In this document: in pieces, positions 45,530 through 56,166 of the stretch
Position numbering within the stretch: the first letter of the stretch is position 1
Layout of the letters: each line of letters opens with the position of its first letter
Assembly (NCBI RefSeq): GCF_900101455.1
Contig: NZ_FMZJ01000009.1
Coordinates: 124,001-188,000, forward strand
Direction: 5' to 3'
Source of the DNA: Sphingomonas sp. YR710
Lineage (GTDB): Bacteria > Pseudomonadota > Alphaproteobacteria > Sphingomonadales > Sphingomonadaceae
Length of the DNA stretch: 64,000 bases
Position numbers and translations under genes: made by a program
Notes under the pieces: generated by a model
Seen by the model: the letters and a program-made list of their open reading frames with translations, nothing else
Told to the model about the DNA's origin: nothing
Databases searched by the model: none

Positions 45530-45894
45530 ACCCCTTAGTTGGCGGCATCATGGATGCGGTGATTGCCGCACCATCATTTGCTTGACCAATCGTTTGCTTG
45601 GGCTGAAGCATTTACGGCACCGACCGCCACAGGACAATCTGCACACCATACCTTATTCGCCCTGATGGCATGCGATACTCTCACTTGCCGTCAAACCTCC
45701 CATGGCGTGAAGCGGGATTATACTCGTGCGGCTATTTCCATGATGGTCGCGCGAGGATGGAATTCGATCCGAGCCCCATGCCTGTCCGGGCGTTTGCGGA
45801 AAAAAATCTCCGCACGGCTCCGAAAAGTCCGGGCTCGCGTCCGGACGGCAGGCCGAAAACCAGAAGTGGCCCGGTCATGTGAGGATGATGGTTG
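45530..45894. promoter_or_regulatory. Divergent promoter region of the first CoA-pathway half
   Basis: The stretch separates the hydratase-led operon (minus) from the acyl-CoA ligase (plus). A direct repeat TTTGCTTG occurs at 45577-45584 and 45593-45600, 16 bases apart, with ACCAATCG between. A small plus-strand frame (45670-45882) has no family resemblance and I do not call it. A LysR gene downstream at 48930 could act here. Confidence 0.4.
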
Positions 45895-47385
45895 ATGCAG
45901 CTAGCCGAACGACTTCGCCAGATTCTGAAACTGGGCGCTGAAAGCTGGGCCCTCGAATTCGAGGGAACCCAGTTCAGCTGGGCGCAGCTCGAGGCGCTCG
46001 GCGATGCGATCGGGGCTGCGATCCGCGATGCCGGCGCCTGTGAGCATGACGTGGTGGGCTGGGCGGCCGAAAACACCCCCGGCGCGGTCGCGGCGATGGC
46101 GGGCCTCGTCCTGCACCACCACTGCATCGCCTTGCTCAATCCGCATATGGCGCCGAAAATCCTGGCGCAGGAAATCCGCGAGCAGCGTTTCCCGGTCATC
46201 GTCGGCAGCCGGCATTTCTGGGATATCGACGGCCTCGTCGATGCCGCCCGGACCGCCGGCACCGCCGGCCTGCTCGTCACCCTCGATGCGGCCGGCGGAA
46301 CCGTCTCGGCGATCCCCGGCCTCGAAAAGCTGGTGCCCGGCCCGCACCGCGATCCGATGCCCGGCATCACCATCGAGCGGCTCAGCAGCGGCACGACCGG
46401 CCCGCCCAAGCGCTCGCCGCAATCCGAAGAGGCGATTGTGAGCGCGCTCGCGGTCGGCCAGCGCTCCGAAAAATCGGGCGGCGGGGAACTGCGCATCAAG
46501 AGTTCGCCGTCGATCATCTTTCGCCCGCTGGCGCATGCCGGCTCGTTCGGCGTCATGCTCGCGCTCTTTTCCGCGCGCCCGGTCGCGCTCCAGCAGAAAT
46601 TCTCGATCGAGCACACGATCGACGCGGTCCGCCGCCACCGCCCGAAGGTGATGTCGCTGGTGCCCGCCATGATCCGGATGATCGTCGAAGCCGATGTGCC
46701 GAAGGAGGCGCTGTCGAGCCTGCTCGCGGTGCGCAGCGGCACCGCCCCGCTCGATCCGCAGCTCCAGGCCGACTTCGAGGAACGCTACGGCATCCCGATC
46801 CTCGTCGACTATGGCGCCACCGAATTCGGTGGGGCTGCATGCTGGACCTTGCCCGACCATAAGAGCTTTGCGGCCGCCAAGCGCGGCAGCGTCGGCCGCG
46901 CGGTGGCCGGTGCGCAGTTGCGGATCGTCGACCAGGAGAGCGGCGAGCCCGTCACCGACGGCCGGATGGGCATCCTCGAGGTCCAGGTCGAGAACAAGAC
47001 CGATGGCTGGCTGGCGACCACCGACCTGGCAACGATCGACGAGGACGGCTTCCTGTTCATCCGCGGCCGCGCCGACGACGCCATCATCCGCGGCGGCTTC
47101 AAGGTGCTGCCCGACGAGGTCGCCCGCGTGCTGCGCCGCCACCCGGCCGTCCAGGACGCCGCCGTCATCGGCATCCCCGACGACCGCCTCGGCCAGGTGC
47201 CGGTCGCGGTGATCGAAACCCGGCCCGGGCACACCGTGCCCGGCGAGGCCGAGCTCAAGCAGCTCGCCCGCGAGCATCTCACCCCCTATCAGGTGCCGGT
47301 CGCCTTCAAATTTGTCGACCAGCTTCCGCGTACCGTTTCGATGAAAATCAGCCGGCCCGACATATTGGCCATCGCAAAGGGCTGA
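45895..47385 (+). CDS. AMP-dependent acyl-CoA synthetase/ligase
   Basis: 496 residues from the ATG at 45895. The ATP-binding P-loop reads LSSGTTGPPKRSP, with Arg where Gly is usual. Later motifs are VDYGATEFGG, GWLATTDLATIDEDGFLFIRGR and the C-terminal catalytic Lys in RTVSMKISRP, where the usual TGK is replaced by SMK. It would activate a carboxylic acid to its CoA ester via an adenylate. The odd motifs suggest a specialised substrate. It is divergent from the hydratase-led operon. Confidence 0.88.
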   Translation: MQLAERLRQILKLGAESWALEFEGTQFSWAQLEALGDAIGAAIRDAGACEHDVVGWAAENTPGAVAAMAGLVLHHHCIALLNPHMAPKILAQEIREQRFPVIVGSRHFWDIDGLVDAARTAGTAGLLVTLDAAGGTVSAIPGLEKLVPGPHRDPMPGITIERLSSGTTGPPKRSPQSEEAIVSALAVGQRSEKSGGGELRIKSSPSIIFRPLAHAGSFGVMLALFSARPVALQQKFSIEHTIDAVRRHRPKVMSLVPAMIRMIVEADVPKEALSSLLAVRSGTAPLDPQLQADFEERYGIPILVDYGATEFGGAACWTLPDHKSFAAAKRGSVGRAVAGAQLRIVDQESGEPVTDGRMGILEVQVENKTDGWLATTDLATIDEDGFLFIRGRADDAIIRGGFKVLPDEVARVLRRHPAVQDAAVIGIPDDRLGQVPVAVIETRPGHTVPGEAELKQLAREHLTPYQVPVAFKFVDQLPRTVSMKISRPDILAIAKG

Positions 47386-47441
47386 CACTGCCGGCAAACA
47401 CCGCGCCAGGGCCCGACAAAACACATTCAAGGAGAAGTTCC

Positions 47442-48740
47442 ATGTCCACCGCCGCCACCACGAAGCCCCCGGCCGAGATCGACAATGCGAGGATCACGGA
47501 CGAGGATATCGCGCGCGAACGCCGGCAGATCGGGGTCTCGCAATATGAGCATGGCCCTTGCTTCAACCGGCTCGTGTCGGACGACGGCATCCGGCATTTC
47601 GCCTTCGGCTTCGTGGCCGACGACAATCCGCTCTGGCACGAGCCCGATTATGGCCAGACGACGCGCTGGCGCGGGCTGATCGCGCCGCCGCTCTTCCTGA
47701 CCACGGCCGGGATCAACGAAACCCCCAAATATGACACGCCCGAGCTGAAGGCGCTGTTCAAGGGTCTGTACCGCGGCGTCGGCCGCTACAATGTCGGTAC
47801 CAACTGGGAGCTGTTCCGCCCGATCCGGCCCGGCGACGTCATCTATCATGACAGTGCCGTCTCCAAGGTCGAGGTGAAGCAGCAATCCTCCTTTTCGGGC
47901 GCCCGCACCGTGCTCGATACGATCCGGCACCTCTATGTCGACCGCGACGGCGTGCCGGTCGCGGTGCGCTACGAGAATTTCATCAATGCCGAGCGCGGCG
48001 GTTCGAAGAAGGTCGGCAAGCACGCCAAGACCGAGCGCCACGTCTATACGCCCGAAGAGATCGCCAAGATCGACGCATATTATGCCGCCGAGGAAATCCG
48101 CGGTGCCACCCCGCGCTGGTGGGAGGATGTCGCGGTCGGCGATGCGATCGTGCCGATCGTCAAGGGGCCGCTGTCGACGCTCGACATCATCTCGGCCCAT
48201 GTGGGCTGGGGCCTTGGCACCACCTATGGCGCGGGGCCCCTGCGCTACAACTGGAAGACCCGCCAGAAGCTGTCCGGCTTCTTCAGCGACGACAAATATG
48301 GCGTTCCCCAGTCGATGATCCGTCTCCACTGGGATCCGCAGCGGGCAGAGGAGCTGGGCCTGCCGGCCCCTTATGACTATGGCCAGATGCGCTCGAACTG
48401 GATGACCCACGCGATCACCAACTGGATGGGCGACGATGCCTGGATCGCGGGTCTCGCAACGCAGATCCGCAGCTTCAACTTCCACGGCGATACGACGTTC
48501 ATCACCGGCGAAGTCGTCTCGAAGAGCGCGCCCGGCGAGCTGTGCGCGGCGGTCCTGTCGATCACCGGCACCAACCAGCGCGGCGAGGTCACCTGCACCG
48601 CGACCGCGACCGTGCGGCTCCCCTCGCGCGCGGAAGGGCCGGTCATGCTGCCGCAACCCGATGTCGATCTGCGCGCGCGCGGCGCCAAGCTGATGGCGGA
48701 CGCGGCCGAACGGATCAAGGCCGCCGGCAAGGGCCGATAG
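47442..48740 (+). CDS. Two-hotdog MaoC/FAS1-like dehydratase
   Basis: 432 residues. The N-terminal hotdog domain has FAFGFVADDNPLWHEPDYG followed by LIAPPLFLTTAG. The C-terminal hotdog has MRSNWMTHAITNWMGDDAWIAGLATQIRSFNFHGDTTFITGEVV. This double arrangement matches the FAS1-like dehydratases that hydrate bulky enoyl-CoA compounds. It starts 56 bases after the ligase gene and is likely in the same operon. Confidence 0.85.
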   Translation: MSTAATTKPPAEIDNARITDEDIARERRQIGVSQYEHGPCFNRLVSDDGIRHFAFGFVADDNPLWHEPDYGQTTRWRGLIAPPLFLTTAGINETPKYDTPELKALFKGLYRGVGRYNVGTNWELFRPIRPGDVIYHDSAVSKVEVKQQSSFSGARTVLDTIRHLYVDRDGVPVAVRYENFINAERGGSKKVGKHAKTERHVYTPEEIAKIDAYYAAEEIRGATPRWWEDVAVGDAIVPIVKGPLSTLDIISAHVGWGLGTTYGAGPLRYNWKTRQKLSGFFSDDKYGVPQSMIRLHWDPQRAEELGLPAPYDYGQMRSNWMTHAITNWMGDDAWIAGLATQIRSFNFHGDTTFITGEVVSKSAPGELCAAVLSITGTNQRGEVTCTATATVRLPSRAEGPVMLPQPDVDLRARGAKLMADAAERIKAAGKGR

Positions 48741-48929
48741 GCCGAAAGGATCGACGGGCTCCCGGATCGGGCCCGCAAAGGCGCTGTGCGCCGCCAGTCC
48801 GGGTGCATCCGTCGGATATCTCCTTCCGGCGGATGTCCCCGCGTGTCCCATGCTTGACAAGGTTCGCCATTGAAGATCAAAGCGGCCCTGCTCCCGGCAG
48901 TGGTCGCAAAAATAGTTGGGTATCCCAGG

Positions 48930-49844
48930 ATGAACCTCAGTCTCGTACGCATCCAGCGGTTTGTCGCCGTCGCGGAGCATCTGTCCTTCACGCGCGCCGC
49001 GACCGTCCTGAGGATCGACCAGCCATGGCTGTCCCGGCAGATCATGCAGCTCGAGGATTATCTTGGCATCATGCTGTTCGAGCGCAGCGGATCGCGGATC
49101 ACCCTCACCCCCGAAGGCCAGGAATTTTACGAGGTCGCGCGCGAAATCGAGGTCGCAGCCCAGCGCATCCGCGACAAGGCGGTCGAGATGACCCGCCGGC
49201 GCAAGTCCGAGCTGATGATCTGCGTCGCTTATACGACCTTCTCGCTCGAAGGCCGGGACCGGCTGCTCGAAAAATACGCGACGATCCGCCCGAACGTGGC
49301 GGTCAATATCTCGGCGTCCGAATGGACCGACGATGTCGTCGAAAAGGTCAAGTCCGGCGAAGTCGATTTCGGGATCGCCTTTGGCCCGCTCGATGATCCG
49401 AAGGTCGAAACCTGCGAGCTGCAGCGGCTCGACCTGACCTTCGCCATCCCCCAGGAAAACCCGCTGGCCACCCTCTCGCCGCTCCGGCTGAGCGATTTCG
49501 CAGGGCAACCCCTCGCGATCGCGATCAAGGATGCCAAGAACATGACCTCGGCATCGCGCTACTCATGGATATTGGACGTCGGCGCCGTCCCCGTCCATGT
49601 GCCAGAGGGACGGCGCTATGTGCTCGATGTGGCCAAGCAGAAGCGGCTGTGTGTCGCCTGCTATGCGCCGACAGACATCGTCCCTGACGATTTCGTCAGG
49701 CGATCGGTCGAGGATGTCCTGCCGCCGTTCAACCTGCTGCTCATCCGCGCCAAGCGCATCATGTCGCCTTCGGCCGAACGGTTGTGGCGCCTCGCCCAGG
49801 AAGCCAATGGGAAGCCCGCCGAGCCGGCCACGCCGGAGGCATAG
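48930..49844 (+). CDS. LysR-family transcriptional regulator
   Basis: 304 residues from the ATG at 48930, which gives the standard LysR N-terminus (MNLSLVRIQRFVAVAEHLSFTRAATVLRIDQPWLSRQIMQLEDYLG). An upstream TTG at 48870 would add 20 residues. The effector domain includes VEKVKSGEVDFGIAFGPLDD. It closes the ligase-dehydratase operon and probably regulates the divergent halves around 45.7 kb. Confidence 0.9.
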   Translation: MNLSLVRIQRFVAVAEHLSFTRAATVLRIDQPWLSRQIMQLEDYLGIMLFERSGSRITLTPEGQEFYEVAREIEVAAQRIRDKAVEMTRRRKSELMICVAYTTFSLEGRDRLLEKYATIRPNVAVNISASEWTDDVVEKVKSGEVDFGIAFGPLDDPKVETCELQRLDLTFAIPQENPLATLSPLRLSDFAGQPLAIAIKDAKNMTSASRYSWILDVGAVPVHVPEGRRYVLDVAKQKRLCVACYAPTDIVPDDFVRRSVEDVLPPFNLLLIRAKRIMSPSAERLWRLAQEANGKPAEPATPEA

Positions 49845-49852
49845 GGGTTTTT

Positions 49853-49877
49853 CGGTTTAGGTAAGCGGCACCAGCCC
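49853..49877. repeat. Partial repeat shared with 52954
   Basis: CGGTTTAGGTAAGCGGCACCAGCCC resembles TTGGTTTAGGCGGCACCAGCC at about 52957-52977, the outer part of the hairpin family. It lies between the LysR stop and the end of the small EthD-like gene. Confidence 0.5.
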
Positions 49878-49878
49878 C

Positions 49879-50205
49879 TCAGGCCGCGCTCCATTCGCCT
49901 TCGAGCTCGGCGATCTGAATCCTGACGCTTGACCGGTCGAAGCAATCGCCGCTCGGCATGTCCGGCGTGCCGTTGCGCTTCCCGAATTCGGCAAGCACAT
50001 CGTGCGGCCGATCGGTATCGAGCTCGAATATGGCCATGAAGCGCGCAGGCTCGTCCGCGCCGCCGGCAAGCTTGAAGCGCTGCGCCGAGGCAACCCCCGG
50101 CACGCGCATGATGTCGGGAAAATGCTGCACACGGCACCATTCGCTATAGTCCGCACCGCGCCCCGGCAGGGCCTCGCTGGTGACGATCAGCCGATATTTT
50201 CCCAT
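49879..50205 (-). CDS. Small EthD-like dimeric alpha-beta barrel protein
   Basis: 108 residues. The pattern MGKYRLIVTSEALPGRGADYSEWCRVQHFPDIMRVPGVASAQRFKL is typical of EthD/stress-responsive barrel proteins, with the conserved His of the pocket in VQHFPDI. A role in binding or transforming an aromatic or alicyclic intermediate is possible; no reaction is established. Confidence 0.75.
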   Translation of the reverse strand: MGKYRLIVTSEALPGRGADYSEWCRVQHFPDIMRVPGVASAQRFKLAGGADEPARFMAIFELDTDRPHDVLAEFGKRNGTPDMPSGDCFDRSSVRIQIAELEGEWSAA

Positions 50206-50246
50206 AGCGCCAGTCTCTCCTTTTTCATGTGCTCAGAGTCCATTTG

Positions 50247-50375
50247 GAAATGCGCGAAAGAGCGCATTTCGAGGCGGCACCAGCCCGCTCCCCCACCCGG
50301 CCACCCAACGGCAGTATCATATGGGTGGCCGGGTGGGGGAGCGGGCTGGTGCCGCAATGCGCCGCAAGGCGCATT
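50247..50375. repeat. Modular hairpin repeat, copy C (largest)
   Basis: Three hairpins in series: GAAATGCGC / GCGCATTTC (50247-50255, 50262-50270); a perfect 34-bp stem (50274-50307 with 50322-50355) around the loop ACGGCAGTATCATA; and AATGCGCC / GGCGCATT (50356-50363, 50368-50375) with loop GCAA. It ends at the stop of the next gene. The central stem and loop recur at 53041. Confidence 0.85.
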
Positions 50376-51638
50376 TCAAAACGCGCTTTCGTCATTAGTC
50401 TGCAAACGCCGCGCAAATGCTTGCTTGCGCGCCGCGATCTGCGCCGCGCGCGCCTGCGCGTCCATCCAGATGGTATCGGGGGGCAGGGCGCCGCGCAAAT
50501 CGTCGATGCCGACGATGCGCGCTGCAAGGCCGGGGCCGTCCTGGACCGGGGTGGCAGGCAGGCCCTGCCAGCGCTGCATCATCATGACATAAGCGAAGTC
50601 GCCGCAATCGAGCCAGTTGGCGACCCCCGGGTCACGCCGCGCGATGACCGCGCGGATGCGCCCGTCGCCATCGACCGCGCACTGCGCGCGCGTGAGGCTC
50701 GAGCTGATCCGGTCCGCGTCGAGCGACTGGAACAGCCAGTTGCCGAGTTGGATCGCGACATAGGCCGCCCCGCCGGGGGCATAGTCGATGATCGCCGCAT
50801 CATCGGGCCCGAGATGGAAATAGCCGCGCCCGATCGCCTGGGTGACGAGGCCGCCGGTCCCGCGATTGGCGGGCAGGAACCGCCAGCTGTTGATCGTCAT
50901 GTTGATGAAGGTGGACTGGAACCAATAATATAAAGGCACGTCCTCGCGCGCGCGGATCATCGCCTGTTGCGCCATGTCGTCGCGCGACAGCGGGGCGGCG
51001 GCGGCGGCTCCCAACCGCTCGATCGTCAGGTCGAACGGGGTCTCGCGGGCCCAGTCTTCCATCGAATCGCGCACATAGAGGAATTTCACATGGGGGGCCG
51101 TGGTCATATGATTGCGGCGGCCGGCCGCCGGCTGATCGTCGATGGTGATCACGAACGAACCGTCGGACGCCCGCTCCAGCGCGTGACTCTCGATCGTCTG
51201 GATCGTCACCGACGTGCCGTAATCGCCGACCAGCGTGAACGAGACATTGGCCGGCTCGCATCCGATGACCCGGCCGGTCACGCGGTAGCGGGTGCCATGG
51301 GCGACCCCGGCCAGGCGATAGCAATTGTCGGGATTGTCGCCGCCGGTCCGCGCGCCCGGAACATCATGCCCGTGCCAGCGATAGGCCGGCATGAAATTGC
51401 GCACGAAGCGCGGATGCTGGCCGTCGCTCGCCGCCGCCTTGAAGATCCAGTTGACCATATATTCGTCGAGCGCGCGCTCGACGAACGGGTGCACCTCGTC
51501 GGGCATGCGATCGGCCCAGCCATTGTGCCACAGCCGGCCGACATGCGCGCGCGCCGCCTGCACCCGTTCGTCGGCCCACAAGGCGATGACATCGCGCTCG
51601 GCGGCAATCTGCCCCGGATTGTCGATCGGGTTGATCAT
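50376..51638 (-). CDS. Conserved protein of unknown function, coupled to a sulfotransferase
   Basis: 420 residues from the ATG at 51638, whose start overlaps the sulfotransferase stop (ATGA). Soluble, no signal peptide. Notable stretches are RYRVTGRVIGCEPANVSFTL, FVITIDDQPAAGRRNHM, FLYVRDSMEDWARETPFDL and WLDCGDFAYVMMMQRWQGLP. A beta-rich segment with RYRVTG and VTIQTIES recalls DUF1214-type domains, but this is tentative. Strict coupling suggests it works with the sulfotransferase or on the same substrate. Confidence 0.75.
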   Translation of the reverse strand: MINPIDNPGQIAAERDVIALWADERVQAARAHVGRLWHNGWADRMPDEVHPFVERALDEYMVNWIFKAAASDGQHPRFVRNFMPAYRWHGHDVPGARTGGDNPDNCYRLAGVAHGTRYRVTGRVIGCEPANVSFTLVGDYGTSVTIQTIESHALERASDGSFVITIDDQPAAGRRNHMTTAPHVKFLYVRDSMEDWARETPFDLTIERLGAAAAAPLSRDDMAQQAMIRAREDVPLYYWFQSTFINMTINSWRFLPANRGTGGLVTQAIGRGYFHLGPDDAAIIDYAPGGAAYVAIQLGNWLFQSLDADRISSSLTRAQCAVDGDGRIRAVIARRDPGVANWLDCGDFAYVMMMQRWQGLPATPVQDGPGLAARIVGIDDLRGALPPDTIWMDAQARAAQIAARKQAFARRLQTNDESAF

Positions 51639-52861
51639 GTCCGTCGCTCCCGGGCGATACCGTGCCGGTCGATATAGGCGCCGAAGCCCTGCTCGATATC
51701 GGCTTCGGTGAGGCCGAAATCGGCCAGGCTGTAGCTGCGCGCCGGCCCCTTGCCGTGCCGGTCGGTCTTGAGGTGGCTGGCCATGGCGGCGGTCGTCCGG
51801 GCGCTGACCGGCAGGCCGAATGCCGCATAGAGGCGTTCGGCTTGCGCGATCGGATCGGCGATCAGCTCGGCATAATGGATATCGACCACCCGGATCTGCG
51901 GATGGGCGGCGCGCCAGGCCTCGAGATCGTTCAGGATCCTCGACCACCGTGCCACCAGCGCCGGCCCCAATGCCTTCGCGTCGACGCTGTCGTCCGATGC
52001 GAGGCTGTAAAGCTTCATGTAGAGGCTCGCCACCGACGGGATGACCTTGCCGGGATCGCGATGGTTGAGGAAGATCCGCGCATCGGGAAAGGCCCCGGCC
52101 AGCGCATCCATATTGATGACGTGCGAAGGCGCCTTCAGCAGCCAGCGTCTGCCGGGCTGCGCGGATTGCAGGCTCTGCATCATGCCCTTCTGCCAGGCAT
52201 AGCTATCGTCTATCCCCGCCTTGCTTGTGGCCAGCGCGCCGAAGGCCGGCGCGTTGTAGAAGGCCCCCAGCGGCATCCCGCACGCGCCTTCCTGGAGGAA
52301 GACGCATTCCTCGGGTGCGGCGGCGGCATAAGGATGGATCGCGGTGACGTCGGCGGCGGTGAAGCCCTGAAAAGCGAGGATGCGTTCGTAAAGGCCGGTC
52401 CGCTCCGCTTCGTCGATAGCGCCGGCGCCCGGCGGCGGGACCGGGATGGCCGCCTGCGCGGCGGTGGCGACGCGATTGTCGGGATCGCAGGCGAGCAGGC
52501 CGTGGAGAAAGGTCGTACCCGCACGCGGCATGCCGGTTCCGACCAAAGGCGCCGCGATCGGCGGCGCGCTGTCCATCCTGCCGTGCCAGTCGACCTGGCG
52601 AAGCCGCGAACAGAGCAGCACATGCAGCCGCGAATGCGCGCGCGTGGCACCGGTGGCATTGAGTTTGGCCTCATTGCCGAGCGCCTGGCACAGCGCGGAC
52701 AGCCGCTCGCGAAACCGCAGCTCGGCCCAGCGCGTACCGCCCCAGTCGCCAAGCCCGGTCGCCTGCTCGGCGTCGCGCAGCAGCCTGTCGGCGGCAAAGG
52801 GCGCCGCAAAGGGCGCAAGCGCCGCCCCATAGATCAATTCGAGTGAAGACACCCCACGCAC
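51635..52861 (-). CDS. Sulfotransferase family protein
   Basis: 408 residues from GTG 52861 (a GTG at 52852 is also possible). The 5'-phosphosulfate loop of PAPS enzymes is PLVGTGMPRAGTTFLHGLLA near residue 105. The 3'-phosphate region is LLKAPSHVINMDALAGAFPDARIFLNHRDP. It would transfer sulfate from PAPS to a hydroxyl or amine; relatives are common near lipid and steroid catabolism genes. Why a catabolic cluster would sulfate something is unclear. Confidence 0.85.
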   Translation of the reverse strand: MRGVSSLELIYGAALAPFAAPFAADRLLRDAEQATGLGDWGGTRWAELRFRERLSALCQALGNEAKLNATGATRAHSRLHVLLCSRLRQVDWHGRMDSAPPIAAPLVGTGMPRAGTTFLHGLLACDPDNRVATAAQAAIPVPPPGAGAIDEAERTGLYERILAFQGFTAADVTAIHPYAAAAPEECVFLQEGACGMPLGAFYNAPAFGALATSKAGIDDSYAWQKGMMQSLQSAQPGRRWLLKAPSHVINMDALAGAFPDARIFLNHRDPGKVIPSVASLYMKLYSLASDDSVDAKALGPALVARWSRILNDLEAWRAAHPQIRVVDIHYAELIADPIAQAERLYAAFGLPVSARTTAAMASHLKTDRHGKGPARSYSLADFGLTEADIEQGFGAYIDRHGIARERRT

Positions 52862-52953
52862 AACCTCGCCCCGTCTATTCTTATCGGGGCGATGCTATCA
52901 TCCGCTTTGCGCCGGACAGGGGCGAGAGATTCACATCCGCATATGTCATCGCG

Positions 52954-53123
52954 TTTTTTGGTTTAGGCGGCACCAGCCAGTCGCAGGTGAACAGCGCCCC
53001 GCGCTGTTCAGGTCATGCCGGGGGCATGACCGACCGGCTACTCCCCCACCCGGCCACCCAACGGCAGTATCATATGGGTGGCCGGGTGGGGGAGCGGGCT
53101 GGTGCCGGACCGACGAAAGTCGG
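52954..53123. repeat. Modular hairpin repeat, copy D
   Basis: Four hairpins: TGAACAGCGC / GCGCTGTTCA (52988-52997, 53001-53010); GTCATGCC / GGCATGAC (53012-53019, 53023-53030); a 20-bp stem (53041-53060 with 53075-53094) around the loop ACGGCAGTATCATA, identical to copy C; and CCGAC GAAA GTCGG (53110-53123). It fills the gap between the sulfotransferase and nitronate monooxygenase genes. Confidence 0.85.
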
Positions 53124-53133
53124 AAAATCAGCC

Positions 53134-54953
<1,820 letters not shown>

Positions 54954-54996
54954 AGCCGTCTCCCGTCCTTGCCTTGTCCTGTGGTCGCCGGGCGCT

Positions 54997-56166
54997 TCAC
55001 AGCGCCGCGGCGAATTCCTTGAGCATGGCCTTGGCGATCACCACCTGGAGGATCTGCGTCGTGCCCTCGTAGATGCGGTAGACGCGGGTATCGCGGTAGA
55101 AGCGCTCGGCTTCATATTCGGCCATATAGCCGGCGCCGCCATAGATCTGGACGCAGCGGTCGGCGATGCGGGTGGCGGCCTCGCTGGCGAACACCTTGAC
55201 GCAGGCGGCCTCGGTCGAGACGCGTTCGCCGCGTGTGGCCGCGCGGGTGGCGTCGCGCAGCATGCATTCGCCGGCGTAGAGCTCGATCCGCGAATCGGCG
55301 AGCATCGCCTGGATGAGCTGGAAGTTGGCGATGGGTTCGCCAAACGCCTTGCGCTCGGTGGCATATTTCAGCGCCGAGGCGAGGATGCGGCGGCTATAGC
55401 CGAGTGCGGTCGCAGCGACGCTGAGCCGCCCGCCGTCGAGCGCCTTCATCGCGGTCTTGAAGCCCTTGCCCTCGACCCCGCCCAGCAGCGCCGAAGCCGG
55501 AATGCGCACATCCTCGAGGATGACGTCGCCGGTGATCGCGCCCTTCTGGCCCATCTTCTTGTCGTGCTTGCCGACCGAAAGACCCGGCGTGCCGGCGGGG
55601 ATCAGAAAGCCGCTGACATGGCCGTTGCTCGGCAGGTTTTCCGCCGAGGTGCGGGCCATGACGATGAAGAATTCGGCTCTGGGACCATTGGTGATGTAGC
55701 GCTTGGTGCCGTTGAGCACATAGAAGTCGCCGTCCTTGACCGCGCGGGTCTTCATCGCGGCGCTGTCGCTGCCGCTGTCGGGCTCGGTCAGGCAGAAGCT
55801 GGCGATCGCGCCTGCGAGCAGCTTGGGGAAATATTCGCGGCGCTGTTCCTCGGTCGCATCGAGCTTGAGCGCGGTCGTGATGATCCCGGTGCTGATCGCC
55901 ATTGCCGAGCGGAAGGCGGGTGCCGCCCAGGCGATTTCGAGGATGATCTCGATATATTGCTCGATCGAAAGCCCCGGGCCGCCATATTCGGCCGGCACGG
56001 TGAGGCCGAACAGCCCCATGTCGCGCATCTCGGCGAGGATGTCGTCGGGAACGAAATCCTCCTCGAAGGCGCGTGGTTCGGCAGGCACGAGCCGCTCGCG
56101 CACGAAACGCCGCAGCATATCCAGGAACGCCTCGAAGGCTTCGCTGTCCAATCCGGTTTCAACCAT
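54997..56166 (-). CDS. Acyl-CoA dehydrogenase
   Basis: 389 residues from the ATG at 56166, overlapping the thiolase stop by 8 bases. Conventional homotetramer type: FCLTEPDSGSDSAAMKTRAV, RYITNGPRAEFFIVMART, and CVQIYGGAGYMAEYEAERFYRDTRVYRIYEGTTQI. The catalytic Glu is expected in the last segment (YEGTTQ), as in medium- and short-chain enzymes. It dehydrogenates an acyl-CoA in the second half of the pathway. Confidence 0.93.
   Translation of the reverse strand: MVETGLDSEAFEAFLDMLRRFVRERLVPAEPRAFEEDFVPDDILAEMRDMGLFGLTVPAEYGGPGLSIEQYIEIILEIAWAAPAFRSAMAISTGIITTALKLDATEEQRREYFPKLLAGAIASFCLTEPDSGSDSAAMKTRAVKDGDFYVLNGTKRYITNGPRAEFFIVMARTSAENLPSNGHVSGFLIPAGTPGLSVGKHDKKMGQKGAITGDVILEDVRIPASALLGGVEGKGFKTAMKALDGGRLSVAATALGYSRRILASALKYATERKAFGEPIANFQLIQAMLADSRIELYAGECMLRDATRAATRGERVSTEAACVKVFASEAATRIADRCVQIYGGAGYMAEYEAERFYRDTRVYRIYEGTTQILQVVIAKAMLKEFAAAL

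Noticed and set aside
45670-45882. 70-codon frame ahead of the acyl-CoA ligase
   Set aside because: Located in the control region, rich in Pro and Arg, with no recognised motif; too weak to call.
50247-53123. Hairpin repeats considered as a CRISPR array
   Set aside because: Units are few, not regularly spaced, differ in composition and have no spacers or cas genes nearby.
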